Made by a program: the position numbers and the translations under genes
Shown here: positions 31,597-40,596 of the stretch, one piece after another
How positions within the stretch are numbered: the stretch's first letter is position 1
Layout: each line of letters starts with the position of its first letter
Origin: Chloroflexota bacterium
Lineage (GTDB): Bacteria > Chloroflexota > UBA6077 > FW602-bin22
DNA: 64,000 nt
Direction of reading: 5' to 3'
NCBI GenBank assembly: GCA_004297775.1
Contig: SCUE01000037.1
Coordinates: forward strand, 62,001 to 126,000
Notes under the pieces: model-generated
The model's input: the letters and a program-made list of their open reading frames with translations, nothing else
Database searches by the model: none
Told to the model about the DNA's origin: nothing

Positions 31597-31871
31597 CGCT
31601 CGGCGCGCTCTGTTCGTCGTGTCCGACGACTCGGCGATGATCACCGTGGACGGCGGCTCAGCGTTGGTCTGGTGGCGAGCATGTGGCACGCCTCCGCTGG
31701 GTGCTACGCCAGTGCGGTGACGGCGATCACGCTCCCCCGCCCGCGCGCCGGCCGCGGCGGGATCGGCGCGAATGACTTCCGTCATCACGGAGAGATCCTG
31801 CCACGCGATTTCGTCGTAGGTACGTGTGGGCGCGTCAAACGGCGCGCAACCAAATCGTCTTTGGAGGTACC

Positions 31872-32369
31872 GTGCGCATTCTTTCACTCGTCCTGGCAAT
31901 CCTCGCGCTTGTAGGCACATCCGCGATCGCCATCGCACAATCACCGCTGACACTGACCTTCTTGCCCGGCCGGAACGGGACCCAGGCAGGTACGGTCACG
32001 CTGGCCGACACGGGTGCCCAGACAAAGGTGACGATTGCTGTCGCGTCCGGCGGCGCGGGAATTTCGCAGCCGGCCCACATTCATGTGGGCGCATGCCCGG
32101 GCGTCGGAGCGGTCGCGTTTCCGTTGACATTAGTCGTAGACGGAAAGTCTGAGACGACCGTGAACGCGTCGCTCGCGACGCTGCGAGGCAGCCAGTACGC
32201 GATCAACATCCACAAGTCCGCCTCTGAAGCGGCCGTCTACACGGCGTGTGCCAACATTCCGGCTGCCGCGGCGTCACTGCCGCGAACGGGTGGCCTGCCG
32301 ATCGGCCTCGTCGGCGTCATCGGCGCCGCGATCGCCGGAATGGGATTCGCCTTCCGCCGCCGCGCGTAG
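31872..32369 (+). CDS. secreted protein with C-terminal LPXTG-type sorting signal
   Basis: GTG start with SD ttggagg; signal peptide MRILSLVLAILALVGTSAIAIAQS; C-terminus LPRTGGLPIGLVGVIGAAIAGMGFAFRRRA. Confidence 0.75.
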   Translation: MRILSLVLAILALVGTSAIAIAQSPLTLTFLPGRNGTQAGTVTLADTGAQTKVTIAVASGGAGISQPAHIHVGACPGVGAVAFPLTLVVDGKSETTVNASLATLRGSQYAINIHKSASEAAVYTACANIPAAAASLPRTGGLPIGLVGVIGAAIAGMGFAFRRRA

Positions 32370-32383
32370 CCCGATCCTCTCGA

Positions 32384-32417
32384 ATCCGGGCATTCGCGTC
32401 ACGGCGAATGCCCGGAT
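32384..32417 (+). terminator. intrinsic terminator-like hairpin
   Basis: ATCCGGGCATTCGC-GTCACG-GCGAATGCCCGGAT, 14-bp perfect stem. Confidence 0.75.
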
Positions 32418-32430
32418 ATCTTTCCCGGCA

Positions 32431-35154
32431 ATGTCATACGACGGAGCGGGGCCGCCCGTCTGGCGCCAATACAGCAAACTGAAGGCGCAACATCCCGGGT
32501 CGATCCTGCTCTTTCGGCTTGGCGACTTCTACGAGACGTTTGACGACGATGCCGAACTGGTCGCTCGCGAGTTGGACATCGTCCTCACCTCGCGGGAGAT
32601 GGGCAAGGATCAGCGCCACCGCCTGGCCGGAATCCCCTATCACGCGCTCGAGGGACACCTCGCCCGTCTCGTTGGCCGAGGCTACCGGATCGCGATCTGC
32701 GAACAACTGACCGATCCGAGCACAAGCCGTGGCCTGGTCGAGCGCGATGTCGTGCGCGTCGTGACGCCCGGAACGATCGTCGAAACGGCACTCCTGGACA
32801 CCAGAGCGAACAATTACCTCGCCGCGGTGGTCCCAATCGACGGCGCAACCGGACTCGCTTTCGTCGACGTCACGACCGGTGAGTTCGCGTGCTGTGAAGC
32901 GCTCCGTCAGGGCGCCGGTCGGGCTCGACGGCTCGAGGCGGCCTCGCCGAGCCTGCCGCGATCGCTCATCGACGAGATTGCGCGGCTCGGGCCGGCCGAA
33001 ATCGTCGTCCCATCCGACGACCCGCGTGCTGGCCCGCCGAAGTGGCTGCTCGATGACGTCGGACCTGCCTGCCACCTGTCCCCGGTCGAGTCGTGGCGCG
33101 CGGCCGACCAGATCACCAGCGATGGCCTACGGCGCCACTTCGCTGTCGCGACGTTGGAGGGCTTCGGTCTGACCGACAGTCCAGCCGCGCGCGCGGCCGC
33201 CGGACTCCTGCTCTGGTACGTCAGTCAGACCGCCCGGTCCGCCCTGGCCGCGCTCCGTCCGCCGCGTCGCTACGAGCTAAGCGCGTTCATGACGCTCGAT
33301 CCGGCAACTCGGCGTGGCCTCGAACTCACCGTCGCCGGACGCGATCGCGAACGCCGCGGCGCATTGATCGAGGTTCTTGACCGGGCACGGACGCCGATGG
33401 GCGGTCGTCTGGTCCGTGCCTGGCTGTCAGCGCCCCTACTCGACGTGACCGCGATCGAGGCACGACTCGACTCGGTCGAGGCGATCGTCCGCGATCCGAT
33501 CGCCCGCGGACAGGTCGCCGCGACGCTCCGCTCAGTCCCCGACATCGAGCGACTACTGGCTCGCATTAGCCAGCGATCGGCGACCGCGCGCGACGTGCGC
33601 GCCCTGCGGATCGGATTGACGGCGCTGCCTGGGTTGCGCGCGGTGCTGATGGGCTCGCACGCGACGCGCGACGCCTTCGCGAGCACGGTCGAACGGCTGC
33701 CCGATCTGTCCGACGTCGCCGACCTGATCGACCGTGGGCTGGTGGATGAGCCACCGCCAGACCTGAGCGAAGGCGGCGTCATTCGTCCGGAGTACGCGGA
33801 TGAGCTGGCGAACCTTCGGCGCGACACGGCCGACGCTCGCGACTGGATCGCGAATCTGGAGTCGCGAGAACGCGAGCGAACCGGCGTGCGGTCGCTACGC
33901 GTCGGCTACAACCGCGTCTTCGGCTACTACATCGAGGTTACCGCCGCGGCCCTTCGCGCACCCGTCACGCCGGAACTGCGCGAACTGGGCGCGTCCGGGG
34001 ACGCCACGGTCCAGGACGGCCTGGAAGCCGGTGCGGGATACCAGCGCCGCCAGACACTCGTCAACGGCGAGCGGTTCGTGACCGATGATCTGAAGCAGTA
34101 CGAACGGCGAGTCGTCGCGGCGCGGGACGCGATTGTGGCCGTCGAGACCAGGCTCTTCGACGAGCTCTGCGCCGCGATCGCGACACGCCAGGACGCGATC
34201 GCCGAGGCAGCGCATCGCGTCGCGGAGATCGATGTCCTGGCCGGTTGGGCCGAACTCGTCGTCGAGTCCGACTACGCGCGACCGGCGATCGACGACGGTT
34301 CAGCCATCGAGATCGTCGGCGGACGGCATCCGGTCGTCGAGCGAACCGCGCTGCCGAACGGATTCGTCGCGAACGACGCAAGGCTCGACTTCGAGAATGA
34401 GCAGATCGTGATCCTGACCGGGCCGAACATGGCCGGAAAATCCACCTACCTCCGCCAGGTCGGACTGATCGTTCTGATGGCGCAGATGGGCTGCTTCGTA
34501 CCGGCGGAGGCCGCGCACATCGGTATCGTCGACCGCGTTTTCACGCGGGTCGGGGCGCAGGACGACATCGCATCCGGCCAGTCGACCTTCATGGTCGAAA
34601 TGGCCGAGACCGCCGCGATCGTGAACCACGCGACGCGGCGCTCTCTCCTGATCCTCGACGAGGTCGGACGCGGAACCGCCACGTTCGACGGTATGGCGAT
34701 CGCGCGAGCAATCGTCGAACACCTCCACGAGGACCCGCGACTCGGCTGCCGGACTCTGTTCGCCACCCACTACCACGAGCTAACCGATCTCGCGCGGGAG
34801 CTTCCCCGCGTCCGCAACGCCCGGGTCGAGGTGTTGGAGGAGGGCGATCGAGTCGTGTTCCTCCATCGCGTCGTCCCGGGCGGTGCCGACCGGTCATACG
34901 GTATCCACGTCGCCGATTTGGCCGGGATCCCGGCGTCGGTGACGCGTCGCGCGAAAGCGCTGCTACGCGATCTCGAGCGCGGTCCCCGAAAGCGCCGGAC
35001 GGTCGCGGCCGCGCCATCGCTCTTCGATCCACCGCCCGATCCCCTGATCGAACGAATCGCCGACATCGATCTGGACGCGATGACGCCGCTCCAATCGCTG
35101 CACACGCTGTACGAGGTGCGCGAAGAGGCGCGCCGGCGTCGCGGGAACTGCTGA
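32431..35154 (+). CDS. mutS: DNA mismatch repair protein MutS
   Basis: QYSKLKAQHPGSILLFRLGDFYETFDDDAELVARELDIVLTSRE; TGPNMAGKSTYLRQVGLIVLMAQMGCFVPAE. Start at ATG 32431. Confidence 0.97.
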   Translation: MSYDGAGPPVWRQYSKLKAQHPGSILLFRLGDFYETFDDDAELVARELDIVLTSREMGKDQRHRLAGIPYHALEGHLARLVGRGYRIAICEQLTDPSTSRGLVERDVVRVVTPGTIVETALLDTRANNYLAAVVPIDGATGLAFVDVTTGEFACCEALRQGAGRARRLEAASPSLPRSLIDEIARLGPAEIVVPSDDPRAGPPKWLLDDVGPACHLSPVESWRAADQITSDGLRRHFAVATLEGFGLTDSPAARAAAGLLLWYVSQTARSALAALRPPRRYELSAFMTLDPATRRGLELTVAGRDRERRGALIEVLDRARTPMGGRLVRAWLSAPLLDVTAIEARLDSVEAIVRDPIARGQVAATLRSVPDIERLLARISQRSATARDVRALRIGLTALPGLRAVLMGSHATRDAFASTVERLPDLSDVADLIDRGLVDEPPPDLSEGGVIRPEYADELANLRRDTADARDWIANLESRERERTGVRSLRVGYNRVFGYYIEVTAAALRAPVTPELRELGASGDATVQDGLEAGAGYQRRQTLVNGERFVTDDLKQYERRVVAARDAIVAVETRLFDELCAAIATRQDAIAEAAHRVAEIDVLAGWAELVVESDYARPAIDDGSAIEIVGGRHPVVERTALPNGFVANDARLDFENEQIVILTGPNMAGKSTYLRQVGLIVLMAQMGCFVPAEAAHIGIVDRVFTRVGAQDDIASGQSTFMVEMAETAAIVNHATRRSLLILDEVGRGTATFDGMAIARAIVEHLHEDPRLGCRTLFATHYHELTDLARELPRVRNARVEVLEEGDRVVFLHRVVPGGADRSYGIHVADLAGIPASVTRRAKALLRDLERGPRKRRTVAAAPSLFDPPPDPLIERIADIDLDAMTPLQSLHTLYEVREEARRRRGNC

Positions 35155-35179
35155 CCGCGGACGAGAGGCTCACTATCAT
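35151..35179 (+). promoter_or_regulatory. sigma70-type promoter for the glutaredoxin-PDZ gene
   Basis: CTGACC (35151-35156) - 17 bp - TATCAT (35174-35179), 7 nt before ATG 35187. Confidence 0.5.
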
Positions 35180-35723
35180 GGCGACCATGGATATCGTCGT
35201 CTACACGACTCCGACCTGACCCTGGTGTCATCGGGCGAAAGAGTTTCTTTCGCAAAGGAACATCCCCTTCATCGAGAAAGACGTCTCGATCGACGAATCG
35301 GCCGGTCGTGAAATGGTCGCCGGCAGCGGTCAGATGGGCGTGCCGGTCATCCGCGTCGGCTCCGAGTACATCGTCGGATTTGATCGGCCGCGCCTCGAAC
35401 GGTTGCTGGCCGCCGCGCCAGCCGCGCCGCCGTCACCGCCGCCCCGTCCGCGTTTCGGTGCCGCCGTGGCCGACGCGGCCAGCTATCTCGCCAAGCGCGG
35501 ACAGTTGCCGGTCTTCGGGGCGCTGGTCGGCAACGTGGCGCCGGGATCTCCGGCCGAACGTGCCGGGCTCGCGCCGGGCGACATCATCACGGGAATCGGC
35601 CTGCGAACGATCGCGAACGCGACGCAGGTCGAGGAAGCGCTGGCCAATCTCCAGGGCGGCGGACGAGTGTCGATCGCTTACTCGCGCGGACAGCGCCAGA
35701 TCACGCGCGACGTCGTCGTCTGA
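35178..35723 (+). CDS. selenocysteine-containing glutaredoxin fused to a PDZ domain (in-frame TGA 35217-35219 read as Sec)
   Basis: Translation: MATMDIVVYTTPT-U-PWCHRAKEFLSQRNIPFIEKDVSIDESAGREMVAGSGQMGVPVIRVGSEYIVGFDRPRLERLLAAAPAAPPSPPPRPRFGAAVADAASYLAKRGQLPVFGALVGNVAPGSPAERAGLAPGDIITGIGLRTIANATQVEEALANLQGGGRVSIAYSRGQRQITRDVVV*. TGA is at the first Cys of CPWC. Start 35178 or 35187. Confidence 0.85.
35224..35264 (+). promoter_or_regulatory. candidate bacterial SECIS element
   Basis: Upper stem GCGAAAG (35235-35241) / CTTTCGC (35247-35253), loop AGTTT; possible lower stem GGTGT (35224-35228) / ACATC (35260-35264). Confidence 0.7.
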
Positions 35724-35772
35724 TGCGTTGGTTGGCGTCGCGTTCGCAGCGCGGACCCAACGGTCGCCTGGC

Positions 35773-37179
35773 TCAGCGGTGTAGGGCGACCTTGACCTCT
35801 CGCCAGCCTCCGCGCCGATAGCGCCAGACGGCCATCGCCCCACCGACGGCCGCGTCGCCGAGGATCCCGACATAGATGCCCCAGAGCCCGAGTCCAAGCG
35901 TGATACCGGCGACGTATCCGACCGGAACGCGGATCAACCACCCGGTCACGAAACTGATGATCAGCGGGAATCGCGTGTCACCGGCGCCGCGCAGCGATCC
36001 GGAAAGGACAAACGGAACCGCCAACAGCGGGCTGGCGATCCCGATCACGAGCAAGGCCGGAACGCCCTCGGCCAGGATCGCCGGGTCGTCGGAGAAAACT
36101 CGAAGCAACGGCTCGGCCGCCAGCGCGTAGACGACACCCATTGCGCCCATCCACATCGCCGCCAGGCGCGTCGCCGTCCAGGTCGTGCGATCCGCCAGGT
36201 CCGGCCGACGGGCGCCGAGCGCCTGTCCCGTCAGGGTCGTCGCGGCGATCGCGAACCCGAACGCGGGCATGAACGAGATCGTGATGGCATTGAACGTCAG
36301 TCGCTGGGCCGCGAACGCGACGGTTCCCAGGTTGAACGTGATCGCGGCGTACGCCATGAAGCTGGCCATCAGAAGGATCTGTTCGGCCACCGACGGCGCG
36401 CCGAACGCGAGCATCTGTCGGATCACCGATGCGATCGGCCGCCACGCGCCATCGAACGACAGGCGCAGGATCTTGCCACGCATCATCGCCCACCAGATGA
36501 TCGCGATCGCAACGACGCGGGCGATGTTGAGTGCCCAGGCCGAGCCACCTACGCCCAGCGCCGGTAATCCGAGGTGTCCGAAGATCAGCACGTAGGCACA
36601 CCCGGCGTTGATGACATTCGCGACCGCCGTGGCGTACATCGGCGTTCGCGTATCGCCGGACGCGCGCAGAAGGGCGCTTGACATGATCGCCAGCGCGGTG
36701 AAAACGCCGCCATATGAGATGATCCGAAGGTACTCGGCGCCGATCCCTGTCACGCTCGAGTCGGCGCCGAGCATTGCGATTGCCGGTTCGGCGAGCCACG
36801 CTCCGAGCACGGTGAAGGCAAGGCCGGCCGCGAGCCCGATGAGTAGCGACTGTCGGGCGGCGCGATTGGCTACCGCGACATCGCCGCCACCGATCGCGCG
36901 AGCGACGACGACGACTGATCCCATGCTCAGCCCGAAAACGACCGAGAAGAACATGAACATCCATTGCGCACCCGCGCCGACTCCCGCGATCGCGTCGGTT
37001 CCGAGTCTCGCCACCAGGATCGTGTCGACGATGCCGAGGAGCGTGTGCATGGAGTTCTCGAGAATCGCCGGCCAGGCGATGCCGAGGACCATGCGGGTCA
37101 ACTTGCGCTCGTCGCCGAGGTGGCTCAGGTTGCCCGGCAGCGCGCTTTCGATCGACACTTCGGCCGCCGGCGAAGACAT
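35773..37179 (-). CDS. MATE family efflux transporter
   Basis: LGIAWPAILENSMHTLLGIVDTILVARLGTDAIAGVGAGAQWMFMFFSVVFGLSMGSVVVVARAIGGGD. Confidence 0.92.
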   Translation of the reverse strand: MSSPAAEVSIESALPGNLSHLGDERKLTRMVLGIAWPAILENSMHTLLGIVDTILVARLGTDAIAGVGAGAQWMFMFFSVVFGLSMGSVVVVARAIGGGDVAVANRAARQSLLIGLAAGLAFTVLGAWLAEPAIAMLGADSSVTGIGAEYLRIISYGGVFTALAIMSSALLRASGDTRTPMYATAVANVINAGCAYVLIFGHLGLPALGVGGSAWALNIARVVAIAIIWWAMMRGKILRLSFDGAWRPIASVIRQMLAFGAPSVAEQILLMASFMAYAAITFNLGTVAFAAQRLTFNAITISFMPAFGFAIAATTLTGQALGARRPDLADRTTWTATRLAAMWMGAMGVVYALAAEPLLRVFSDDPAILAEGVPALLVIGIASPLLAVPFVLSGSLRGAGDTRFPLIISFVTGWLIRVPVGYVAGITLGLGLWGIYVGILGDAAVGGAMAVWRYRRGGWREVKVALHR

Positions 37180-37244
37180 CCGGCGAGTATAGTGACGGCC
37201 CGCGCGGCTCCCCAGAATAATCGCGCGGCACACGGAGGAGCGCG

Positions 37245-37994
37245 ATGCAACTCGAAGGCAAGGTGGCCCTGGTCACCGGTGGTGGCACCGGACTCGGCCG
37301 CGAGATCTCGTTGCAGTTGGCCCGACGGGGCGTCGACGTTGCGGTGAACTACTCTCGCTCGACTGACGACGCCAACACGACCGTCCGCGATATAAAGGCG
37401 CTTGGCCGCCGCGCGATCGCGGTTCAGGCCGACGTCTCAAATGCGGATGACGTTCGGCGCATGGTCGCCCGGGTCGTCGCCGATCTCGGCAGCCTACAGA
37501 TCCTGATCAACAACGCCGGAACGACCGTGTTCGTACCGTTCAAGGATCTCGGTGGCATCAGCGAGGATGACTGGGACCGCGTTCAGGATGTCAACGTCAA
37601 GGGCTCGTGGCTCTGCGCCGGCGCGGCCGCGCCACATATGAAGAACGCGGGCGAGGGGCGCATCGTCCTGACGACCTCGATTTCCGGTTTGCGGGCCGGT
37701 GGCAGTTCCATCGCCTACGCGGTCAGCAAGGCCGGGATGCAGATGCTGTCGCGCTGCCTCGCGCTCGCGCTGGCGCCGGAGATCACCGTCAACACCGTCG
37801 CGCCGGGCATTATGGACACGCGCTGGGGCGAGCGCTGGGGCCAGGAAGCCCTCGATCGTATGGCCCGAGAGGCGCCGTTGCAGCGGTACCCGTCGCTCCA
37901 CGACATCGCCGCTGGCGCCGTCTTCCTCTGCGAGAGCGACTCGATGACCGGTCAGACGCTCGTCATCGACGCTGGTCGGCATATGCCGCTCTAG
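37245..37994 (+). CDS. SDR family oxidoreductase
   Basis: MQLEGKVALVTGGGTGLGREISLQLARRGVDVAVNYSRS; YAVSKAG motif; SD ggagg. Confidence 0.92.
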   Translation: MQLEGKVALVTGGGTGLGREISLQLARRGVDVAVNYSRSTDDANTTVRDIKALGRRAIAVQADVSNADDVRRMVARVVADLGSLQILINNAGTTVFVPFKDLGGISEDDWDRVQDVNVKGSWLCAGAAAPHMKNAGEGRIVLTTSISGLRAGGSSIAYAVSKAGMQMLSRCLALALAPEITVNTVAPGIMDTRWGERWGQEALDRMAREAPLQRYPSLHDIAAGAVFLCESDSMTGQTLVIDAGRHMPL

Positions 37995-38010
37995 CGGGCA
38001 ACTGGCCGTT

Positions 38011-38703
38011 TCAGATCTCGAGGAACGCCCAGATCTGCTGGTAACAGGCCTCCCATCGGCCTGCGCAGTCCCCCAGTTTCTGCGCGAGTAGGCGCGAATC
38101 TCCAAGCAAATCATCCATCACAGCCTTGTAGGCGCTCATAAAGACCAGGGCGCCTTCAAGATCGTGTAGCTCCCGACGCCGCCCGTAGGGGCAATCGGTG
38201 ACAAGTTGGACCGCGTACGTGGTCCACTCCGGGCCGCGCTGTTCCGAGATCGCCCGGAGCGCTCCGGCGACATCCCGGCGATCGAAGTAGATCACCACCG
38301 GCCGGAGCACGTTCACGATCTGCTCGACCGCCGCGGCATACTCCCGAATGCGATCAGTGCTGGCGTCCATTTGGAGGAGCACCCTGGCCGCGCTCTGGTA
38401 GGGGTAGCTCTCCACGACATGCACGGCATCCGCTCGCTCCGCCGCGTTCACGAATGTTCGCCACCGGCGTAGGCTCTCGTCGACGAACGAGTCGACAGTG
38501 TAGCGACCGAAGAACGCCGCCCCCGTCGTGCGTCCGGAGGGATGGAGCGGCCCGCCCACGTGGAGCGGGTGATCTGGGTGCTCCTCCAAGAAGCACCGCA
38601 CTTCGACACTGCGCTGCGCTAGTACAGCGTCAACGGAACGGGCAGTGGTCGTCTTGCCTGAGCCGGGGATCCCGTCGATGAAGACGAGTCTGGTATCGCG
38701 CAC
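38011..38703 (-). CDS. P-loop NTPase/kinase-like protein
   Basis: RLVFIDGIPGSGKTTTARSVDAVL Walker A. Confidence 0.65.
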   Translation of the reverse strand: MRDTRLVFIDGIPGSGKTTTARSVDAVLAQRSVEVRCFLEEHPDHPLHVGGPLHPSGRTTGAAFFGRYTVDSFVDESLRRWRTFVNAAERADAVHVVESYPYQSAARVLLQMDASTDRIREYAAAVEQIVNVLRPVVIYFDRRDVAGALRAISEQRGPEWTTYAVQLVTDCPYGRRRELHDLEGALVFMSAYKAVMDDLLGDSRLLAQKLGDCAGRWEACYQQIWAFLEI

Positions 38704-38810
38704 GGTCCAGCCACTCTACCAGGCATCGTCCCGTTCGGACTCGGACCAGCGCCAGCTCGCACGCCCGGACAGATCAGTCGCCCTCGCCGCCGCGGCGCGC
38801 GCTATCGAGA

Positions 38811-39140
38811 CTAGATGAGCCACGGGGCGATGAAGAGGAATAGCATCGCCAGGAGCAGGATGAACGGACCGGTGAACGGACACCCGGTCTGCCGACAGAC
38901 GCCGTCGAGCGCCAGCAGGCTGATGCCGAGAATCACGCACGCCCAGCCGATCTTGCTCGAATGCTCGAACAGTTCGATCGTTCGCAGCCAACCCGGCTTC
39001 TGAGACATTGGTCGCGGCGGGCGGCCAGCCATTCGATCGAGGAATCGCGACCAGATCCGTCCCCATCGGGCGAGGCGTCGCGGCCCGACCGCCAGGAAGA
39101 GCACGTAGAGGATGATTGCTATCTGCCAGAAGCCGATCAC
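38811..39140 (-). CDS. hypothetical membrane protein (109 aa)
   Basis: Predicted TM segments WQIAIILYVLFLAVG, WACVILGISLLAL, ILLLAMLFLFIAPWLI. Confidence 0.5.
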   Translation of the reverse strand: MIGFWQIAIILYVLFLAVGPRRLARWGRIWSRFLDRMAGRPPRPMSQKPGWLRTIELFEHSSKIGWACVILGISLLALDGVCRQTGCPFTGPFILLLAMLFLFIAPWLI

Positions 39141-39158
39141 GCGAATCCTCCTGGCCGA

Positions 39159-39824
39159 CTACAGCGCCGCGACCGCGGCCGCGATCTCAGTCGTCGCCGC
39201 GGCCGGATCGTAGGTGATCGGAAACCGCAGGGGCGCTCCGAACTTGACGATCGTCCGTCCTCGACTGAGGCGCGGGCCGCCCTCCCACGGTCCGGGCGTC
39301 ACGACGACCACGCGAACCGGGATCACCGGAACGCCCGATTCCACCGCGACGATGCCGACGCCCGGCAGGAATGGACCGATCGCCTCGCCGATCGTCAACC
39401 GCCCCTCCGGGTACAAGAGGACGCTCCAGCCACGCGCCAGCAGTGCCCGAAAGTACGCCAGTCGAGGCGATTTGCCACGCCGTGAAAAAGGGAAGCCGTT
39501 ACCGAGCAGCCGCGCCAGCATCCCTTTGATGGGAAGGCCGAAGTGGCGCTTCCCGAAGATGTCCTGCGTCGCGGCCGCGATTGCCAGGCGACTTCGCCAT
39601 CGGAACGGCAATGACATGATGATGAATCCGTTGTCAAGGTGGGCGCAGTGATTGGCCGCGAAGATGGCCGGCGGATCGATCCGCGCTAGATTCGTTCGGC
39701 CGGTCGAACTGAGGTCGTAGAAGGTACGCACGAACGGTTCGAGCACGAACTGCCAGATCAAGGCCCGCGCCCACCGCGCCGGCAAGCGAGTCGACCAGGA
39801 TGGCGCCGTCGACGGGAGCGTCAT
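39159..39824 (-). CDS. PlsC-like 1-acyl-glycerol-3-phosphate acyltransferase
   Basis: FAANHCAHLDNGFIIMSLPFRWR; LLYPEGRLTIGEAIGPFLPG. Confidence 0.82.
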   Translation of the reverse strand: MTLPSTAPSWSTRLPARWARALIWQFVLEPFVRTFYDLSSTGRTNLARIDPPAIFAANHCAHLDNGFIIMSLPFRWRSRLAIAAATQDIFGKRHFGLPIKGMLARLLGNGFPFSRRGKSPRLAYFRALLARGWSVLLYPEGRLTIGEAIGPFLPGVGIVAVESGVPVIPVRVVVVTPGPWEGGPRLSRGRTIVKFGAPLRFPITYDPAAATTEIAAAVAAL

Positions 39825-40579
39825 CGTCGGCGCGACGGTCGCCAGAACCGTTCGACCGCCCGCCCGGGTCGACCGGTCGCGAATCGGCGGGTCTCTCGCG
39901 CCATCGCGTCGGCGTCGCCGAAGAGGGTCGGGATTTGCGAACGATAGGCCGCGATCGCGGCGATGCGACGATCGAATGTTTCCGTTATGTCGATTTCCTC
40001 GGCTAGCTCGGCGCCGACGCGCGCGACTGCCTCTGAAACCGCTTCCGAACGACGCGCATACGGGAAATCCTCGTAGAGCCGCGGATCGAATTCACGCGCG
40101 GCGTCGAGCGCGAGCACATGATCAACGTGGTGTCCGATCGTGAGGGGCGCATACAGACGGGCTTCGGGAACGGTCGCCATCAGGCCCGCCAATACGTTCC
40201 GGAGTCGATCGCCAAGCGCTCGATCGCTCGGCTTCGGATCGCCGAACAGGTCCTCATCCGAGAGGTACTGGTCGCCGCGATAGATCGCATCCGGGAACTC
40301 AAGCGGTAGCCAATCGGCGCCCAGTATCGTCAGCGCGCGCCGCTGCTCGGCTCGTCGCGTCTCGTTTGGATCCACGGTATCGCCCCAGCGGTCGTGCTGA
40401 CCGGCCGCGAACGAGGTGAGCGCGACGTCGCGCGACGGACCGCCGGAAAAGATCGTCACGACCAGCACGCGCTCGCCGGCGGTCGTCTGGCGAGCCACCG
40501 TGCCGCCGCACGAAAGTGCCACGTCATCGAAATGCGGCTCGAGATACACGTGGCGCGCGGGATCGGCCGAGTGGATCAC
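39821..40579 (-). CDS. PIG-L/LmbE family deacetylase
   Basis: VYLEPHFDDVALSCGGTVARQTTAGERVLVVTIFSGG; IGHHVDHVLA. Confidence 0.88.
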   Translation of the reverse strand: MIHSADPARHVYLEPHFDDVALSCGGTVARQTTAGERVLVVTIFSGGPSRDVALTSFAAGQHDRWGDTVDPNETRRAEQRRALTILGADWLPLEFPDAIYRGDQYLSDEDLFGDPKPSDRALGDRLRNVLAGLMATVPEARLYAPLTIGHHVDHVLALDAAREFDPRLYEDFPYARRSEAVSEAVARVGAELAEEIDITETFDRRIAAIAAYRSQIPTLFGDADAMARETRRFATGRPGRAVERFWRPSRRR

Positions 40580-40584
40580 ACCTG

Positions 40585-40592
40585 CTAGTATG
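40585..40592. promoter_or_regulatory. overlapping divergent -10 elements (mutL / PIG-L deacetylase)
   Basis: Plus: TAGTAT 40586-40591 preceded by extended -10 TGC; minus: CATACT (complement of 40587-40592). Confidence 0.55.
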
Positions 40593-40596
40593 CCGC

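Noticed and set aside
31126-31953. 275-aa minus-strand ORF overlapping the ABC ATPase end and the LPXTG gene start
   Set aside because: Overlaps two supported plus-strand genes and has no family signature.
35313-35723. Track ORF of 136 aa starting MVAGSGQMGVPVIRVG as a stand-alone PDZ gene
   Set aside because: It begins in the middle of the glutaredoxin domain; the same frame continues upstream through one TGA to a proper start, so it is the 3' part of the Sec-containing gene.
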